Notes: generated from the sequence alone by a model not told the origin. A stretch of 64,000 nucleotides of DNA from Alphaproteobacteria bacterium (GCA_020442475.1 JAGRKA010000006.1:1-64000); one strand, 5' to 3'; positions 8,880 through 18,325 are shown, numbered from the stretch's first letter. Translations and numbers: made by a program.

Positions 8880-9368
8880 ATGCATAAATTTTTGCACCGC
8901 ATAGACAACGCCATCACCCCCTTGCGAACATTTGCGAATTTTGCAGGCGCGCCTCTTTTGGACCTCATTATTCGGCTATATTTGGCTAATGACTTCTTTA
9001 AATCAGGTATAACCCGTTTCAATGACTGGAAAAACGCTAGTTTCGACAATCAGATTTTTTTATTCTCGGCCGAGCACCCCGTCCCGTTCCTGCCGCCCGA
9101 AGCCGCAGCCTATGTCACAATGTCAGCAGAGCTTATCTTGCCGGCGCTTCTTGTTGTTGGGTTATTCGGACGGGCTGCCGCAGCCGGCCTCCTGATTATG
9201 ACAGCCGTCATTGAATTCACCTACGGCCATTTCGACGTACATATTCTCTGGGCCTTTCTTGCAGCTTCAATTCTTGTCCGTGGACCGGGTGCCCTTTCCC
9301 TTGATACGGTATTGTTGAAAATACTGCGCCGGGTCAATACGAAAAACCCTGCCGCCTCGACTTTATAA
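8880..9368 (+). CDS. bufD: DoxX-family membrane protein (BufD-like)
   Basis: A 162-residue inner-membrane protein of the DoxX family with four hydrophobic segments, including AYVTMSAELILPALLVVGLFG near residue 78 and HILWAFLAASILVRG near 121. The first segment contains RLYLANDFFKSGITRF, the typical DoxX start. DoxX proteins are a regular fourth member of bufferin operons; their role there is not settled. CAGGAG lies 7 bases before the ATG. The 39-bp gap after bufC has no terminator, so it probably shares the operon transcript. Confidence 0.88.
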   Translation: MHKFLHRIDNAITPLRTFANFAGAPLLDLIIRLYLANDFFKSGITRFNDWKNASFDNQIFLFSAEHPVPFLPPEAAAYVTMSAELILPALLVVGLFGRAAAAGLLIMTAVIEFTYGHFDVHILWAFLAASILVRGPGALSLDTVLLKILRRVNTKNPAASTL

Positions 9369-9430
9369 CTTGTCACGAATCTTAAACAGCAGGCTTGATT
9401 CAAAGAGGCGTTCACTGGATAGTGGCCCCC

Positions 9431-9991
9431 ATGACTCAAAATATGACTCAGAAGACGAAACGGATATTCGCTCTGTCGGCTGCGCTCGATATTGTGATCG
9501 CCGATCAGCTCAGTAAATGGGCTGTCACGGAATATATGATTCGTCCGTTGCATGGCGGTGCGCCGGTCGATCTTTGGGACTGGATCACAGCCGCTCCGCC
9601 TCGTCTAGCCTATGCACAAAACGAGCTTTTCCCCTTTTTCAATATCGTCATGGTCTGGAACAAAGGCGTCAGCTTCGGACTGTTTAATCATGATACGGAT
9701 TACGGGCCTCTACTCCTGACAGCTTTGTCACTTGTTATCAGCGCGATTTTTCTTGTCTGGCTGTTCAGGACGAATTCCGCTGTCCAACTCTCCGGAATCG
9801 CTCTGGTGATCGGTGGCGCAATCGGCAACGTCATCGACCGTCTGCGATTCGGTGCAGTTATAGACTTTCTGGACTTTCATGTAGCCGGCTGGCATTGGCC
9901 CGCTTTCAATCTCGCCGACAGCTCTATTGTCATCGGTATTTTTATTTTGATACTCTACGCCATATTTTTCGAGGAGCGCCGACATGCGTAA
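9431..9991 (+). CDS. lspA: Lipoprotein signal peptidase (signal peptidase II)
   Basis: An inner-membrane aspartyl protease that cleaves the signal peptide of prolipoproteins ahead of the lipidated cysteine. The catalytic aspartates are in GNVIDRLRFGAVIDFLDF and FNLADSSIVIG near residues 133-165, and the first membrane segment has DIVIADQLSKW. The protein has four membrane helices and 186 residues from the ATG at 9431, with a long periplasmic loop (YMIRPLHGGAP...) near 35-65. The frame is open from a TTG at 9395; the second ATG at 9443 is also possible. It overlaps the next gene, itself a lipoprotein substrate, by 8 bp. Confidence 0.94.
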   Translation: MTQNMTQKTKRIFALSAALDIVIADQLSKWAVTEYMIRPLHGGAPVDLWDWITAAPPRLAYAQNELFPFFNIVMVWNKGVSFGLFNHDTDYGPLLLTALSLVISAIFLVWLFRTNSAVQLSGIALVIGGAIGNVIDRLRFGAVIDFLDFHVAGWHWPAFNLADSSIVIGIFILILYAIFFEERRHA

Positions 9992-10520
9992 AGCGATTTT
10001 GTTCTCCCTTATGGGCCTGCCCCTGACCCTTGCGGCTTGCGGCGGCGGCAGCGTCAAGGAAGGGCTTGGATTGACCAAAACAACGCCGGACGAGTTCGCC
10101 GTCGTCAAACGCGCGCCTCTGGAAATGCCGCCAAGCTATACGCTGCGCCCACCACAGCCCGGCGCCCCAAGACCGCAGGAACAAGCTACCGCGCAGCAAG
10201 CCCGCCAGACCGTATTCGGCCCTGTCGCACCGGCTACGGAGCAAACCGCCTCCGAGTCTTCAAGCGGGGAAAGCGCCCTGCTGGGTCAGGCCGGCGGGCA
10301 ACATGCAGACCCGTCCATACGGCAAAAAGTCGATCAGGAGACAGCAGAGCTGCATGACCGTAACAAGCCAGTCGTCGAAAAACTGCTGGGTATAGGCGGC
10401 AACCGAAAAGAAACATCGGCCACTGTTGTAAACGCGGCGGAAGAAGCCAAGCGGCTGCAACAAAACGCCGAAGAGGGCAAAACGGTTATAGATGGCGAAA
10501 CGCCCTCTATTGAGGAATAA
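9984..10520 (+). CDS. DUF3035 lipoprotein, BamF-like
   Basis: A 178-residue outer-membrane lipoprotein precursor: the signal peptide ends in the lipobox LTLAAC with Cys19 as the lipidated residue. The segment TPDEFAVVKRAPLEMPPSYTL at about residues 35-55 is the DUF3035 signature; alphaproteobacterial members are annotated as BamF, a lipoprotein of the outer-membrane protein assembly complex. The rest is Pro/Gln/Ala/Glu-rich and probably unstructured. It lies between lspA and the M16 peptidases, an arrangement common in Alphaproteobacteria. The BamF role is by family resemblance only. Confidence 0.82.
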   Translation: MRKAILFSLMGLPLTLAACGGGSVKEGLGLTKTTPDEFAVVKRAPLEMPPSYTLRPPQPGAPRPQEQATAQQARQTVFGPVAPATEQTASESSSGESALLGQAGGQHADPSIRQKVDQETAELHDRNKPVVEKLLGIGGNRKETSATVVNAAEEAKRLQQNAEEGKTVIDGETPSIEE

Positions 10521-10545
10521 TAATCATAAGACAGGAAGTCGGACA

Positions 10546-12033
10546 ATGACGAGATTACAAATGCTCTCTTTTTTCTGCGTTTTGGCTCTGGGCGCCCTGA
10601 CCCTGAGTGCAGCTCCCTTGCCCGCTCCCGCACAGGCTCAATCAGCGGCACAAACGGCTGAACAGAGCACTCAAACCCCGGAAACAGGGGCGGAAGAGAA
10701 CTCAAAAGAGAGTGGTGAGAAAGTTTTCAACGCCCAGACAACTAAACTGGCCAACGGCCTTCAGATTGTTGTCGTCTCGAATCACCGCGCGCCGGTTGTC
10801 ACCCATATGGTCTGGTACAAGGTCGGCGCTGCGGACGAAATTCCCGGGAAATCAGGGATCGCACATTTTATGGAACATTTGATGTTCAAAGGCTCGGAGG
10901 TCATCGGCGGCGACGATCTTAAACCCGGTGAGTTTTCAGAGATTATCCGCGCGCTGGGCGGGCAAGATAACGCCTTCACCGCGCAGGATTATACGGCTTA
11001 TTTCCAGTCTATTTCTAAGGATCATCTGGAACGCGTCATGCGCATGGAAGCCGGGCGGATGCGCCATATGACTCTGCCCCCGGATGAAGTCCTGTCCGAA
11101 CGGCAAGTTATATTGGAAGAGCGCCGCCAGCGTACGGATAACGACCCGAGAGGCCGTTTTGCCGAGCAAATGGAGGCCGCAGCCTTCCCAAACAACCCTT
11201 ACGGCACACCTGTTATCGGCTGGCTACACGAAATGGAACAGCTCACGCGGGAAGACGCTGCCACGTTCCACAAGCGCTGGTACGCGCCCAATAACGCGAT
11301 CCTCGTCGTCTCCGGCGATGTCGAAGCACAGGACGTATTTACACTTGCCGACAAGATTTACGGCTCTATCCCCGCTCGTGACGTACCTGAACGGCACAGG
11401 CCGCGCTCTCCGGTTTTTAATTCCCTGACAAGCGTAACACTCGAAGATCCCTCAATCCGCGAACCGGTCGTTCAGACACTCTACCGCGCGCCGAGCCTGC
11501 GGCAAGACCCTGAGACATCCTATGCGCTCGAAGTGCTCGCTGAAATTATGGGCGGCGGCCCGACATCCCGCCTGTACAGAATGCTGGTCATCGAGAAAAA
11601 AATCGCGACCGGCGCAGGTATGACCTACAAAAATCCGGCCTGGGACGATTCTGAAATCTGGATATCCGCAACGCCCACGCCGGGACAGACGCTCGGCGTA
11701 CTGGAAACAGCCATCAAGGAAGAGCTGCGCAAGGTCGTAGAGCACGGCATTACACAGATCGAGCTGGATGATGCAAAAACCCGCATGCAGGACGAAGCCA
11801 TCTATGCGCGAGATAGCCTGACCGGCCCCGCCATGGTGATCGGCTCTTATCTGGCCTCCGGCGCCTCTTTGGACGATGTAGAACACTGGCCGGACCGCAT
11901 CCGGCAGGTGACGATCAAACAGGTCCGTGAAGCCGCCAAACGTTATCTCAACCCTGACGAGCCGGGGCCGCACCCGCCCGTGACAGGTTACCTTCTTCCG
12001 AAAATAGACCAGATGCAAGAGGACGGAAAATAA
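10546..12033 (+). CDS. M16 family zinc peptidase (catalytic subunit)
   Basis: A 495-residue secreted metallopeptidase of the pitrilysin/processing-peptidase family. The signal peptide occupies about residues 1-31 (ending PAQAQS). The inverted zinc motif HFMEH is at residues 107-111, with the third ligand probably in ILEERRQ (Glu191 or 192). The C-terminal half repeats the M16 fold with the R/Y-containing substrate strand. The ATG at 10546 has AGGAAG upstream; the frame extends to 10492 without a better start. Its stop overlaps the start of the next M16 gene by one base (TAATG), so the two are translationally coupled and probably form a heterodimer in the periplasm. Confidence 0.93.
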   Translation: MTRLQMLSFFCVLALGALTLSAAPLPAPAQAQSAAQTAEQSTQTPETGAEENSKESGEKVFNAQTTKLANGLQIVVVSNHRAPVVTHMVWYKVGAADEIPGKSGIAHFMEHLMFKGSEVIGGDDLKPGEFSEIIRALGGQDNAFTAQDYTAYFQSISKDHLERVMRMEAGRMRHMTLPPDEVLSERQVILEERRQRTDNDPRGRFAEQMEAAAFPNNPYGTPVIGWLHEMEQLTREDAATFHKRWYAPNNAILVVSGDVEAQDVFTLADKIYGSIPARDVPERHRPRSPVFNSLTSVTLEDPSIREPVVQTLYRAPSLRQDPETSYALEVLAEIMGGGPTSRLYRMLVIEKKIATGAGMTYKNPAWDDSEIWISATPTPGQTLGVLETAIKEELRKVVEHGITQIELDDAKTRMQDEAIYARDSLTGPAMVIGSYLASGASLDDVEHWPDRIRQVTIKQVREAAKRYLNPDEPGPHPPVTGYLLPKIDQMQEDGK

Positions 12034-13427
12034 TGACACACACTTTGACAGAAACCGCCTTGCGCTCTGTACGTCTTTTTACTCTGGCCATTTTGGCTCT
12101 GTGCGCAGCGCTTTTCGCGCCCGCCGCACAGGCAAAAGAACCCGTACTGGATATTCAGGTCATCACCAGCGACAAGGGTATCACGGCCTGGCTGGTGGAA
12201 GACCACTCCATTCCGGTTATCTCGTTCCAATTCGCCTTTCAGGGCGCAGGCGCGGCGCTGGACCCGGAGAACAAGCAGGGTCTTGCGCAGATGGCCTCCA
12301 ACACGATGGATGAAGGCGCAGGCGATTTAAAGGCACAGGACTTCCAGCGCGAATTGCGTAACCTTGTCATCTCGCTGGGTTTTACTGCCAGCCGCGATCA
12401 TTTCGCCGGCAGTTTGAAAACGCTCTCAAAAAACAAGGAACGCGCCTTTGAGCTTCTCAAACTGGCCGTAAACGAACCACGCTTTGACAAAGACCCGGTA
12501 GAGCGTATGAGCAAAGCCAACCAGAGCCGCATTCGCTCCTCTCTGTCCGACCCGGACTGGATCGCCGCGCGCCTGATGAACGATGTCGCTTTTGCAGGCC
12601 ACCCTTACGCACTGAACAGCGGCGGAACGCTCTCGACGCTGAACGCGATCACTCCCGCGGACCTTAAGGCTTTCCACAAAGCAAGGCTGGGCCGCAACAA
12701 CGTTATGGTCGCCGTCTCGGGTGATATCACGCCGGAAGAGGTAAGAATACGGCTGGACGAGCTGTTTGGAGATTTGCCGGAAGCCTCCCTGACTCCGCCA
12801 GCCGACCTGACCGTGCAAAACAGCGGAAAAACATTTGTTTACGAACGGGATATGCCCCAGACCCTGATCGAAATCATGCAACCCGGAATTGATACGCATG
12901 ATCCCGATTATCACGCCGCGCAGGTGATGAATTTCATCCTCGGCTCCTCCGGGTTCGGGTCACGGCTGACAACGGAAATCCGGGAAAAAAGAGGCCTGAC
13001 ATACGGCATTTATTCGACCTTTTATAATCTCGACCATCTGTTCGGCTTCACCGTTTCGACATCGACAAAGAATGAGAACGTGCCGGAAATGCTCTCCCTG
13101 ATCCAAAAAGAGTTTCAAACCATGCTCTCGGACAATGTGTCAAAGAAAGAGCTGGAGGACGCCAAATCTTACCTGATCGGCTCTTTGCCGCTGTCCCTGA
13201 CCTCGACGGATAAAATTGCGGGATTGCTGCTGTCCCTACAACTAAATGGCCGTCTTGCGAACTATCTCGAACTGCGTGAAAACGCGATCGAAAGCGTAAG
13301 CGTCAAAGATGTCCGGCGCGTAGCAGAGCGCATTCTCACCCCTGAGAATTTTACAACCGTTCTTGTTGGAAAACCGGAAGGGCTGGACAATGCAACCCCT
13401 ATTAAAAAAATTCCGAATGCCGAGTAA
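12033..13427 (+). CDS. M16 family peptidase homologue lacking the zinc motif
   Basis: A 464-residue secreted M16 protein with a signal peptide (hydrophobic residues 12-33, ending AAQAK). At the place of HxxEH it has GLAQMASNTMDEGAG, so it cannot bind zinc in the usual way. Conserved structural segments such as GSSGFGSRLTTEIREKRGLTYG near residue 307 are kept. Such inactive subunits pair with the catalytic subunit encoded just upstream. The 3' end overlaps pgi by 38 bp. Confidence 0.92.
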   Translation: MTHTLTETALRSVRLFTLAILALCAALFAPAAQAKEPVLDIQVITSDKGITAWLVEDHSIPVISFQFAFQGAGAALDPENKQGLAQMASNTMDEGAGDLKAQDFQRELRNLVISLGFTASRDHFAGSLKTLSKNKERAFELLKLAVNEPRFDKDPVERMSKANQSRIRSSLSDPDWIAARLMNDVAFAGHPYALNSGGTLSTLNAITPADLKAFHKARLGRNNVMVAVSGDITPEEVRIRLDELFGDLPEASLTPPADLTVQNSGKTFVYERDMPQTLIEIMQPGIDTHDPDYHAAQVMNFILGSSGFGSRLTTEIREKRGLTYGIYSTFYNLDHLFGFTVSTSTKNENVPEMLSLIQKEFQTMLSDNVSKKELEDAKSYLIGSLPLSLTSTDKIAGLLLSLQLNGRLANYLELRENAIESVSVKDVRRVAERILTPENFTTVLVGKPEGLDNATPIKKIPNAE

Positions 13428-15012
13428 CGGCCTGACAGACAGCCCTGAATGGAAAGCCCTGCAGAAGGATGCCTGCGGGGCTTCAGCTATCCGGACGCGC
13501 GCGCTTTTCGAACAGGACCCTGAACGTTTCAACAAATTTCATATCGCGCTGGACGGACTGCTCTTCGATTATTCTAAACATCCGGTGACGGCTGAAATAA
13601 TGACACACCTCATAGCGCTGGCGCGTGCGGCAGAGCTTGAAAGCTGGCGGGATAAAATGTTTGCCGGCGTGCAGATCAATACAACCGAAGACCGCGCCGT
13701 CCTGCATACGGCTCTGCGGCATTCAGCTCCGGAAGGCCTTGAGGTAGACGGAGAAAATGTCGCCGGTTTTATCAGTAACACGCATGAGCAAATGCGGCGT
13801 TACAGTGAATCCATCCGCCGGGAAGGCCTCATTCACGATGTTGTTGTCATCGGGATCGGCGGGCCAAATCTCGGTCCAACTCTGGTTTATGAGGCTTTGT
13901 CTGGCCCTGCCGGAGCACCACGCGTTCATTTCGTATCGAACATAGACGGCACACATATTACGCAGACATTGGAGCCGCTTTCTCCCGACCATACGCTCTT
14001 TATCATCTCCTCAAAAACCTTCAAAACACTGGAGACACTGGAGAACGCCCAGACAGCAAAAAGCTGGCTGGACGATTTCAAACCGGGCCTTTCCCGTGAG
14101 CACATGGCCGCCGTAACGGCAAACCGGGAAGATGCGGAAGCATTCGGCATCGCGCCTGCACAGATATTCCCCTTGCGCGAATGGATCGGCGGACGTTATT
14201 CCCTATGGTCAGCGGTCGGCCTCCCAATTGCGATTGCCCACGGCTTTGATCAGTTCGAGGCCTTATTAGAAGGCGCCCGTACAATTGACACGCATTTCCA
14301 AACTGCGCCGCTTGATCGAAATATCCCCGTCATTATGGCACTTTTAGGCCTATGGCACCGCAATTTTAGGGCATGCACGGCGCACGCCATCCTACCCTAC
14401 GCGCAAAAACTCTCCCGCCTTCCAGCCTATATCCAGCAGGTCGATATGGAATCGAACGGCAAAAACACGGACAGGGACGGCATACGGGTAGACTATGAAA
14501 CGGGCCCCGTCATTTTCGGCGGCCCCGGCACCGATGCCCAGCACGCCTTCTTCCAGCTGCTCCATCAAGGCACGGACATTATTCCATCGGATTTTATTCT
14601 GGTCGCTCGCCCGAATCATGGGCTGGATTCGCATCATCGACAACTCCTGGCCTCAGCACTCGCGCAAACGCAAGCCCTCATGGAGGGCCGTACGTCTGAA
14701 CCGGCAAACGATGCCCCGCACCGGCGTTTCGAAGGCAATAGGCCAGTCTCAACCCTGATTCTCGAGCAGCTTGACGCCTACCATCTTGGGATGTTGCTGG
14801 CTCTGTATGAGCATAAAATTTTTGTACAAGGTATTCTCTGGCGCCTGAACAGCTTCGATCAATGGGGCGTCGAACTGGGAAAAACACTAGCTCAGGACAT
14901 CCTGCACCAGCTCAATCCGGGAGTGGTGCCTACCAGAGAAAACCCACCCGCACCCGATCCTTCTACACAGAATCTTGCGACCTATCTGTTCAAATCGTTC
15001 ATAAATTCTTAG
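13390..15012 (+). CDS. pgi: Glucose-6-phosphate isomerase
   Basis: Interconverts glucose 6-phosphate and fructose 6-phosphate in glycolysis and gluconeogenesis (cytoplasm). Family signatures are visible: VVIGIGGPNLGP near residue 150, SSKTFKTLETL near 205, the first signature WIGGRYSLWSAVGLPIA near 265, the second QQVDMESNGKNTDRDG near 350 and the C-terminal FDQWGVELGK. The length of 540 is typical of the long form. The ATG at 13390 has GGAAGGGC upstream, inside the end of the M16 gene; the ATG at 13417 has no such site. Confidence 0.95.
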   Translation: MQPLLKKFRMPSNGLTDSPEWKALQKDACGASAIRTRALFEQDPERFNKFHIALDGLLFDYSKHPVTAEIMTHLIALARAAELESWRDKMFAGVQINTTEDRAVLHTALRHSAPEGLEVDGENVAGFISNTHEQMRRYSESIRREGLIHDVVVIGIGGPNLGPTLVYEALSGPAGAPRVHFVSNIDGTHITQTLEPLSPDHTLFIISSKTFKTLETLENAQTAKSWLDDFKPGLSREHMAAVTANREDAEAFGIAPAQIFPLREWIGGRYSLWSAVGLPIAIAHGFDQFEALLEGARTIDTHFQTAPLDRNIPVIMALLGLWHRNFRACTAHAILPYAQKLSRLPAYIQQVDMESNGKNTDRDGIRVDYETGPVIFGGPGTDAQHAFFQLLHQGTDIIPSDFILVARPNHGLDSHHRQLLASALAQTQALMEGRTSEPANDAPHRRFEGNRPVSTLILEQLDAYHLGMLLALYEHKIFVQGILWRLNSFDQWGVELGKTLAQDILHQLNPGVVPTRENPPAPDPSTQNLATYLFKSFINS

Positions 15013-15046
15013 GGTCTCTTCCGTTATACTTTCCGGGTGATGTAGT

Positions 15047-16408
15047 ATGGGAAGCGGTGTGAAAGAATTTTCACCCGAAACAGCGAAGAAAGCGCACGGG
15101 CGCATGAGCGAAGAAAGAATACCGGAACCGGAGAACCTTCCGACTCTCAGTCAGACGGATCTTGACGACGTTACCCGCAAACACGGCATGTATATGAAAG
15201 GGCGCCGCGGTGGCGCCCGCGCGGTCCTGCAATATAAAGACCTTTCCCGCCTTGATTTCAAACGGGCAGACCTGTCCCAAGCTGATTTCACCGGCTCTCT
15301 TCTTCTGGAGGCTGACCTGTCCGGTGGAACATTCTTCGGCACCTCTTTTTTCGCCTGTGATCTCCGCAACGCCGATATGCGGGGCGGCAACTTTTCCCGC
15401 GCAGATTTTCGAGGTGCCTATGTCGCAGGCGCGGATTTGACGGGCGCCAATATGAGCGGCGCAGACATGCGCGAAGGCAAAATCATGAAACGGGGCGACA
15501 AGGGCGCGCTCACGGATCGTAAACGTTCGGGTGGGCTAGGCGCTAAAACCGTTTTCACCGGTGCACGGCTTACGGATGTCAATATGAAAGACGTACAGGC
15601 CTTTGCCGCCGATTTTTCGGATGCCGACCTGACCGGCGCAGATATGGGCCGTACGGATATGGAAGGGGCTAATTTTGAGGGCGCCAACCTGACCGGTGTA
15701 AATCTCAAAAGCGCAAATCTCTCCCATGCCAGCATGCGGGCCTCTGTTATCACGGGCGCGATCCTCGAAGGCAGCGAAAGAGCCGGCTTGAATATGCAGG
15801 GCAGCATCACCGAAAAGGATATGGGTGACCGTCTTGAAAATCTGGGTAAAACTCTATCTGAGCTTCTGGAGGAGCATACGCTCTGGGTTGCCACAGCCGG
15901 GCGCGCCGGTCGGCAGCTTGACCTCAGCGGTTATGATTTGCATGATCTTGCTGATCTCAGACGTTTTCCGCTTACAGCTATCCGTGCAGTCGGGGCAAAT
16001 TTTCTGGGGCAGAATCTCAGCGCGGCAGAGCTGCAAAGCGGGGTATTTGATCGCTCGGATTTCCGTGATTGCCGGATGATAGAGGCGGATATGCGTGGCT
16101 CAGACTTTAAATACGCGAATTTCTCCCGGGCCAATCTGGACGGCGCACGGCTATGCCCCCTTGAATTTCGTAGCGATTACGGCGGTACGCGTCTTCAATG
16201 CGCTGATCTGACCGGCGCGAACTTACGTTATGTTTCCCTGCGTGGAGCAGATTTGCGCGACTGCAACCTCAAGGGTGTAGATCTAACGGGTGCGGCGCTG
16301 CACACCTGCGATCTACGGCGGGCCGATCTGACGGGCGCCATCCTTAAAGGTGCCATTTTAGAAAGCGTCCGTATGGATGAAACCATAATTGATAAAAAGG
16401 TCTTTTAA
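15047..16408 (+). CDS. Pentapeptide-repeat protein with an interrupted solenoid
   Basis: A 453-residue protein dominated by A(D/N)LxG-type pentapeptides, which fold as a right-handed quadrilateral beta-helix. A non-repeat N-terminus of about 60 residues precedes the first block (about 62-145). A basic insertion (KIMKRGDKGALTDRKRSGG, about 145-163) separates a second block (about 165-250), and a helical non-repeat linker (about 255-315) precedes a third block to the C-terminus. No signal peptide or membrane segment is seen, so it is probably cytoplasmic. The cargo or partner cannot be inferred. No clear ribosome-binding site precedes 15047; the ATG at 15104 is an alternative. Confidence 0.88.
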   Translation: MGSGVKEFSPETAKKAHGRMSEERIPEPENLPTLSQTDLDDVTRKHGMYMKGRRGGARAVLQYKDLSRLDFKRADLSQADFTGSLLLEADLSGGTFFGTSFFACDLRNADMRGGNFSRADFRGAYVAGADLTGANMSGADMREGKIMKRGDKGALTDRKRSGGLGAKTVFTGARLTDVNMKDVQAFAADFSDADLTGADMGRTDMEGANFEGANLTGVNLKSANLSHASMRASVITGAILEGSERAGLNMQGSITEKDMGDRLENLGKTLSELLEEHTLWVATAGRAGRQLDLSGYDLHDLADLRRFPLTAIRAVGANFLGQNLSAAELQSGVFDRSDFRDCRMIEADMRGSDFKYANFSRANLDGARLCPLEFRSDYGGTRLQCADLTGANLRYVSLRGADLRDCNLKGVDLTGAALHTCDLRRADLTGAILKGAILESVRMDETIIDKKVF

Positions 16409-16452
16409 CGTACCCTTTCTGAGCATGGGGAAATCCTTTATAGTGATTCTCC

Positions 16453-18306
16453 ATGCGTATCCGTTACTTGCCAGAAACACTGATCAACCGAATTGCCGCC
16501 GGGGAAGTGATCGAACGTCCTTTTGCCGCGGTCAAGGAATTAGTAGAAAATGCCGTCGATGCCGGGGCAACCCGGATCGAGGTCGATATCCGCGAAGGCG
16601 GAAAAAGCCTGATCTCCATACAGGATAACGGCAGCGGCATGAGCCGGGAAGAATTAATCGCTGCACCCGACCGTCATGCCACCTCCAAACTGCCTGATGA
16701 CGATCTTGTCCATATCACTCACCTTGGCTTTCGTGGCGAGGCGTTAGCCTCTATTGCCGCTGTCGCCAGACTTAGCATAGCCACACGCCAAAGCGGCACG
16801 CAAGAAAGCTGGGAGATCACGGTTGAGGGTGGTAAAAAGGGCGAAATTCGCCCCTCCGCTCATCCGGCAGGCACACGCATCGAGGTCCGCGACCTCTTCT
16901 ATGCGACACCGGCGCGACTGAAGTTCCTGAAATCAGACCGTGCGGAATATATGGCTGTTAAGGATACGCTCACCCGGCTGGCCATGGCTTTCCCGCAGAT
17001 CGCGTTTCGCCTGACCCATGATGGAAAGGAAGCCTTGAACCTGCCCGCATCCTCGGACCCGCAAACCCGCCTTGCAGCGATTTTGGGCCGAGACTTTGGC
17101 GAAAACGCGCTGAAAATCGATGCAGAGCGCGAAGGAATCGTACTGTCCGGTTATGCAGGCCTGCCCACGCTGCACCGGGGCACCAGCCAACACCAATATC
17201 TGTTCGTCAATGGCCGTCCCGTCCGCGATAAGCTGCTGCACGGCTGTATCCGTGGAGCTTACGCCGATGTCCTCCACCGCGACCGCTATCCGCTGGCCGC
17301 ACTGTTTCTGGAATTGCCGCCCTCAGAGGTCGATGTAAACGTACACCCGGCCAAGGCAGAGGTGCGCTTTCGTGACCCGGCCCTTGTCCGGGGCCTGATC
17401 GTCAGCGCCTTGAAACATGCCCTGTATGAAGGTGGGCAAACGGCCTCCTCCACCGTATCTGCGCAGGCGTTGGGCGCCATGCGCCCGGCCCATTACACCC
17501 CCTCCGCACCCAGCCTGCCGCTCCACCGGGGCGCTCAACGGGCTGTTCCCGCAAGCTATGCCTATGGCCGCCCATCCAGTGCGCAGGCAGCACACGCGCT
17601 TTTCGAACCGGTGCAATACGCCTATGCGCCCCAAAGCGCTCTAGCCGATATGGTGCCGGGCGCCCGGGCCGAAGACATACAGAACCAAGAAATCTCCGAC
17701 CCTTATCAAGGCAGCACTGAATCTTTTCCACTGGGCGCGGCGCGGGCGCAGCTTCATGAAAATTACATTATCGCCCAGACGACAGGCGGGCTGGTGATCG
17801 TCGACCAGCATGCGGCGCATGAGCGGCTGGTTTATGAGCGCTTCAAAACCCAAATTGCCGAGAGCGGTATAGAACGCCAAGGGCTTTTATCACCTGAAAT
17901 TATTGAAATGGAAGACACGGAAGCCGAACGCCTTCTGGCTCATGCGGAAGCGCTGGAAAAGCTCGGGCTGGAAATCGAGCCGTTCGGTGCAGGCGCCATC
18001 GCGGTGCAAACCGTTCCCGCTCTGCTGGGCGCAAAGCCAAACATTCAGGGGCTTATACGTGATCTGGCTGATGAAATTCTGGAGCATGGCAGTGCGCAAA
18101 CCCTTGAAGAGCGCATGAACGCTATTTTATCAACCATGGCCTGCCATGGCTCGATTCGCTCCGGACGCCGTATGAACGGTGAGGAAATGAACGCCTTGCT
18201 GCGGCAGATGGAAAAAACGCCGCTCTCCGGCCAGTGCAATCATGGCCGCCCGACCTATATCGAATTGTCCTTGAACGATATTGAAAAGCTTTTTGGACGG
18301 CGTTAA
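16453..18306 (+). CDS. mutL: DNA mismatch repair protein MutL (endonuclease type)
   Basis: Couples mismatch recognition by MutS to strand removal. The GHKL ATPase motifs are ENAVDAGATRIEV near residue 31, DNGSGMS near 57 and GFRGEALASI near 95. The C-terminal dimerisation domain carries DQHAAHERLVYE near residue 453, which fits the metal motif DQHA(x)2E(x)4E, plus ACHGSIRSGR and QCNHGRP near the end. These mark a MutL with its own nicking activity, as expected in bacteria without MutH. A Pro/Ala/Tyr-rich linker of about 80 residues joins the domains. It ends 19 bp from the convergent ATP12 gene. Confidence 0.96.
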   Translation: MRIRYLPETLINRIAAGEVIERPFAAVKELVENAVDAGATRIEVDIREGGKSLISIQDNGSGMSREELIAAPDRHATSKLPDDDLVHITHLGFRGEALASIAAVARLSIATRQSGTQESWEITVEGGKKGEIRPSAHPAGTRIEVRDLFYATPARLKFLKSDRAEYMAVKDTLTRLAMAFPQIAFRLTHDGKEALNLPASSDPQTRLAAILGRDFGENALKIDAEREGIVLSGYAGLPTLHRGTSQHQYLFVNGRPVRDKLLHGCIRGAYADVLHRDRYPLAALFLELPPSEVDVNVHPAKAEVRFRDPALVRGLIVSALKHALYEGGQTASSTVSAQALGAMRPAHYTPSAPSLPLHRGAQRAVPASYAYGRPSSAQAAHALFEPVQYAYAPQSALADMVPGARAEDIQNQEISDPYQGSTESFPLGAARAQLHENYIIAQTTGGLVIVDQHAAHERLVYERFKTQIAESGIERQGLLSPEIIEMEDTEAERLLAHAEALEKLGLEIEPFGAGAIAVQTVPALLGAKPNIQGLIRDLADEILEHGSAQTLEERMNAILSTMACHGSIRSGRRMNGEEMNALLRQMEKTPLSGQCNHGRPTYIELSLNDIEKLFGRR

Positions 18307-18325
18307 AGCAAAGAACACATCACGA

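Noticed and set aside
12033-13427. Second M16 gene as a broken copy of the first
   Set aside because: The frame is intact, has its own signal peptide and conserved C-terminal segments; loss of the zinc motif is normal for the partner subunit.
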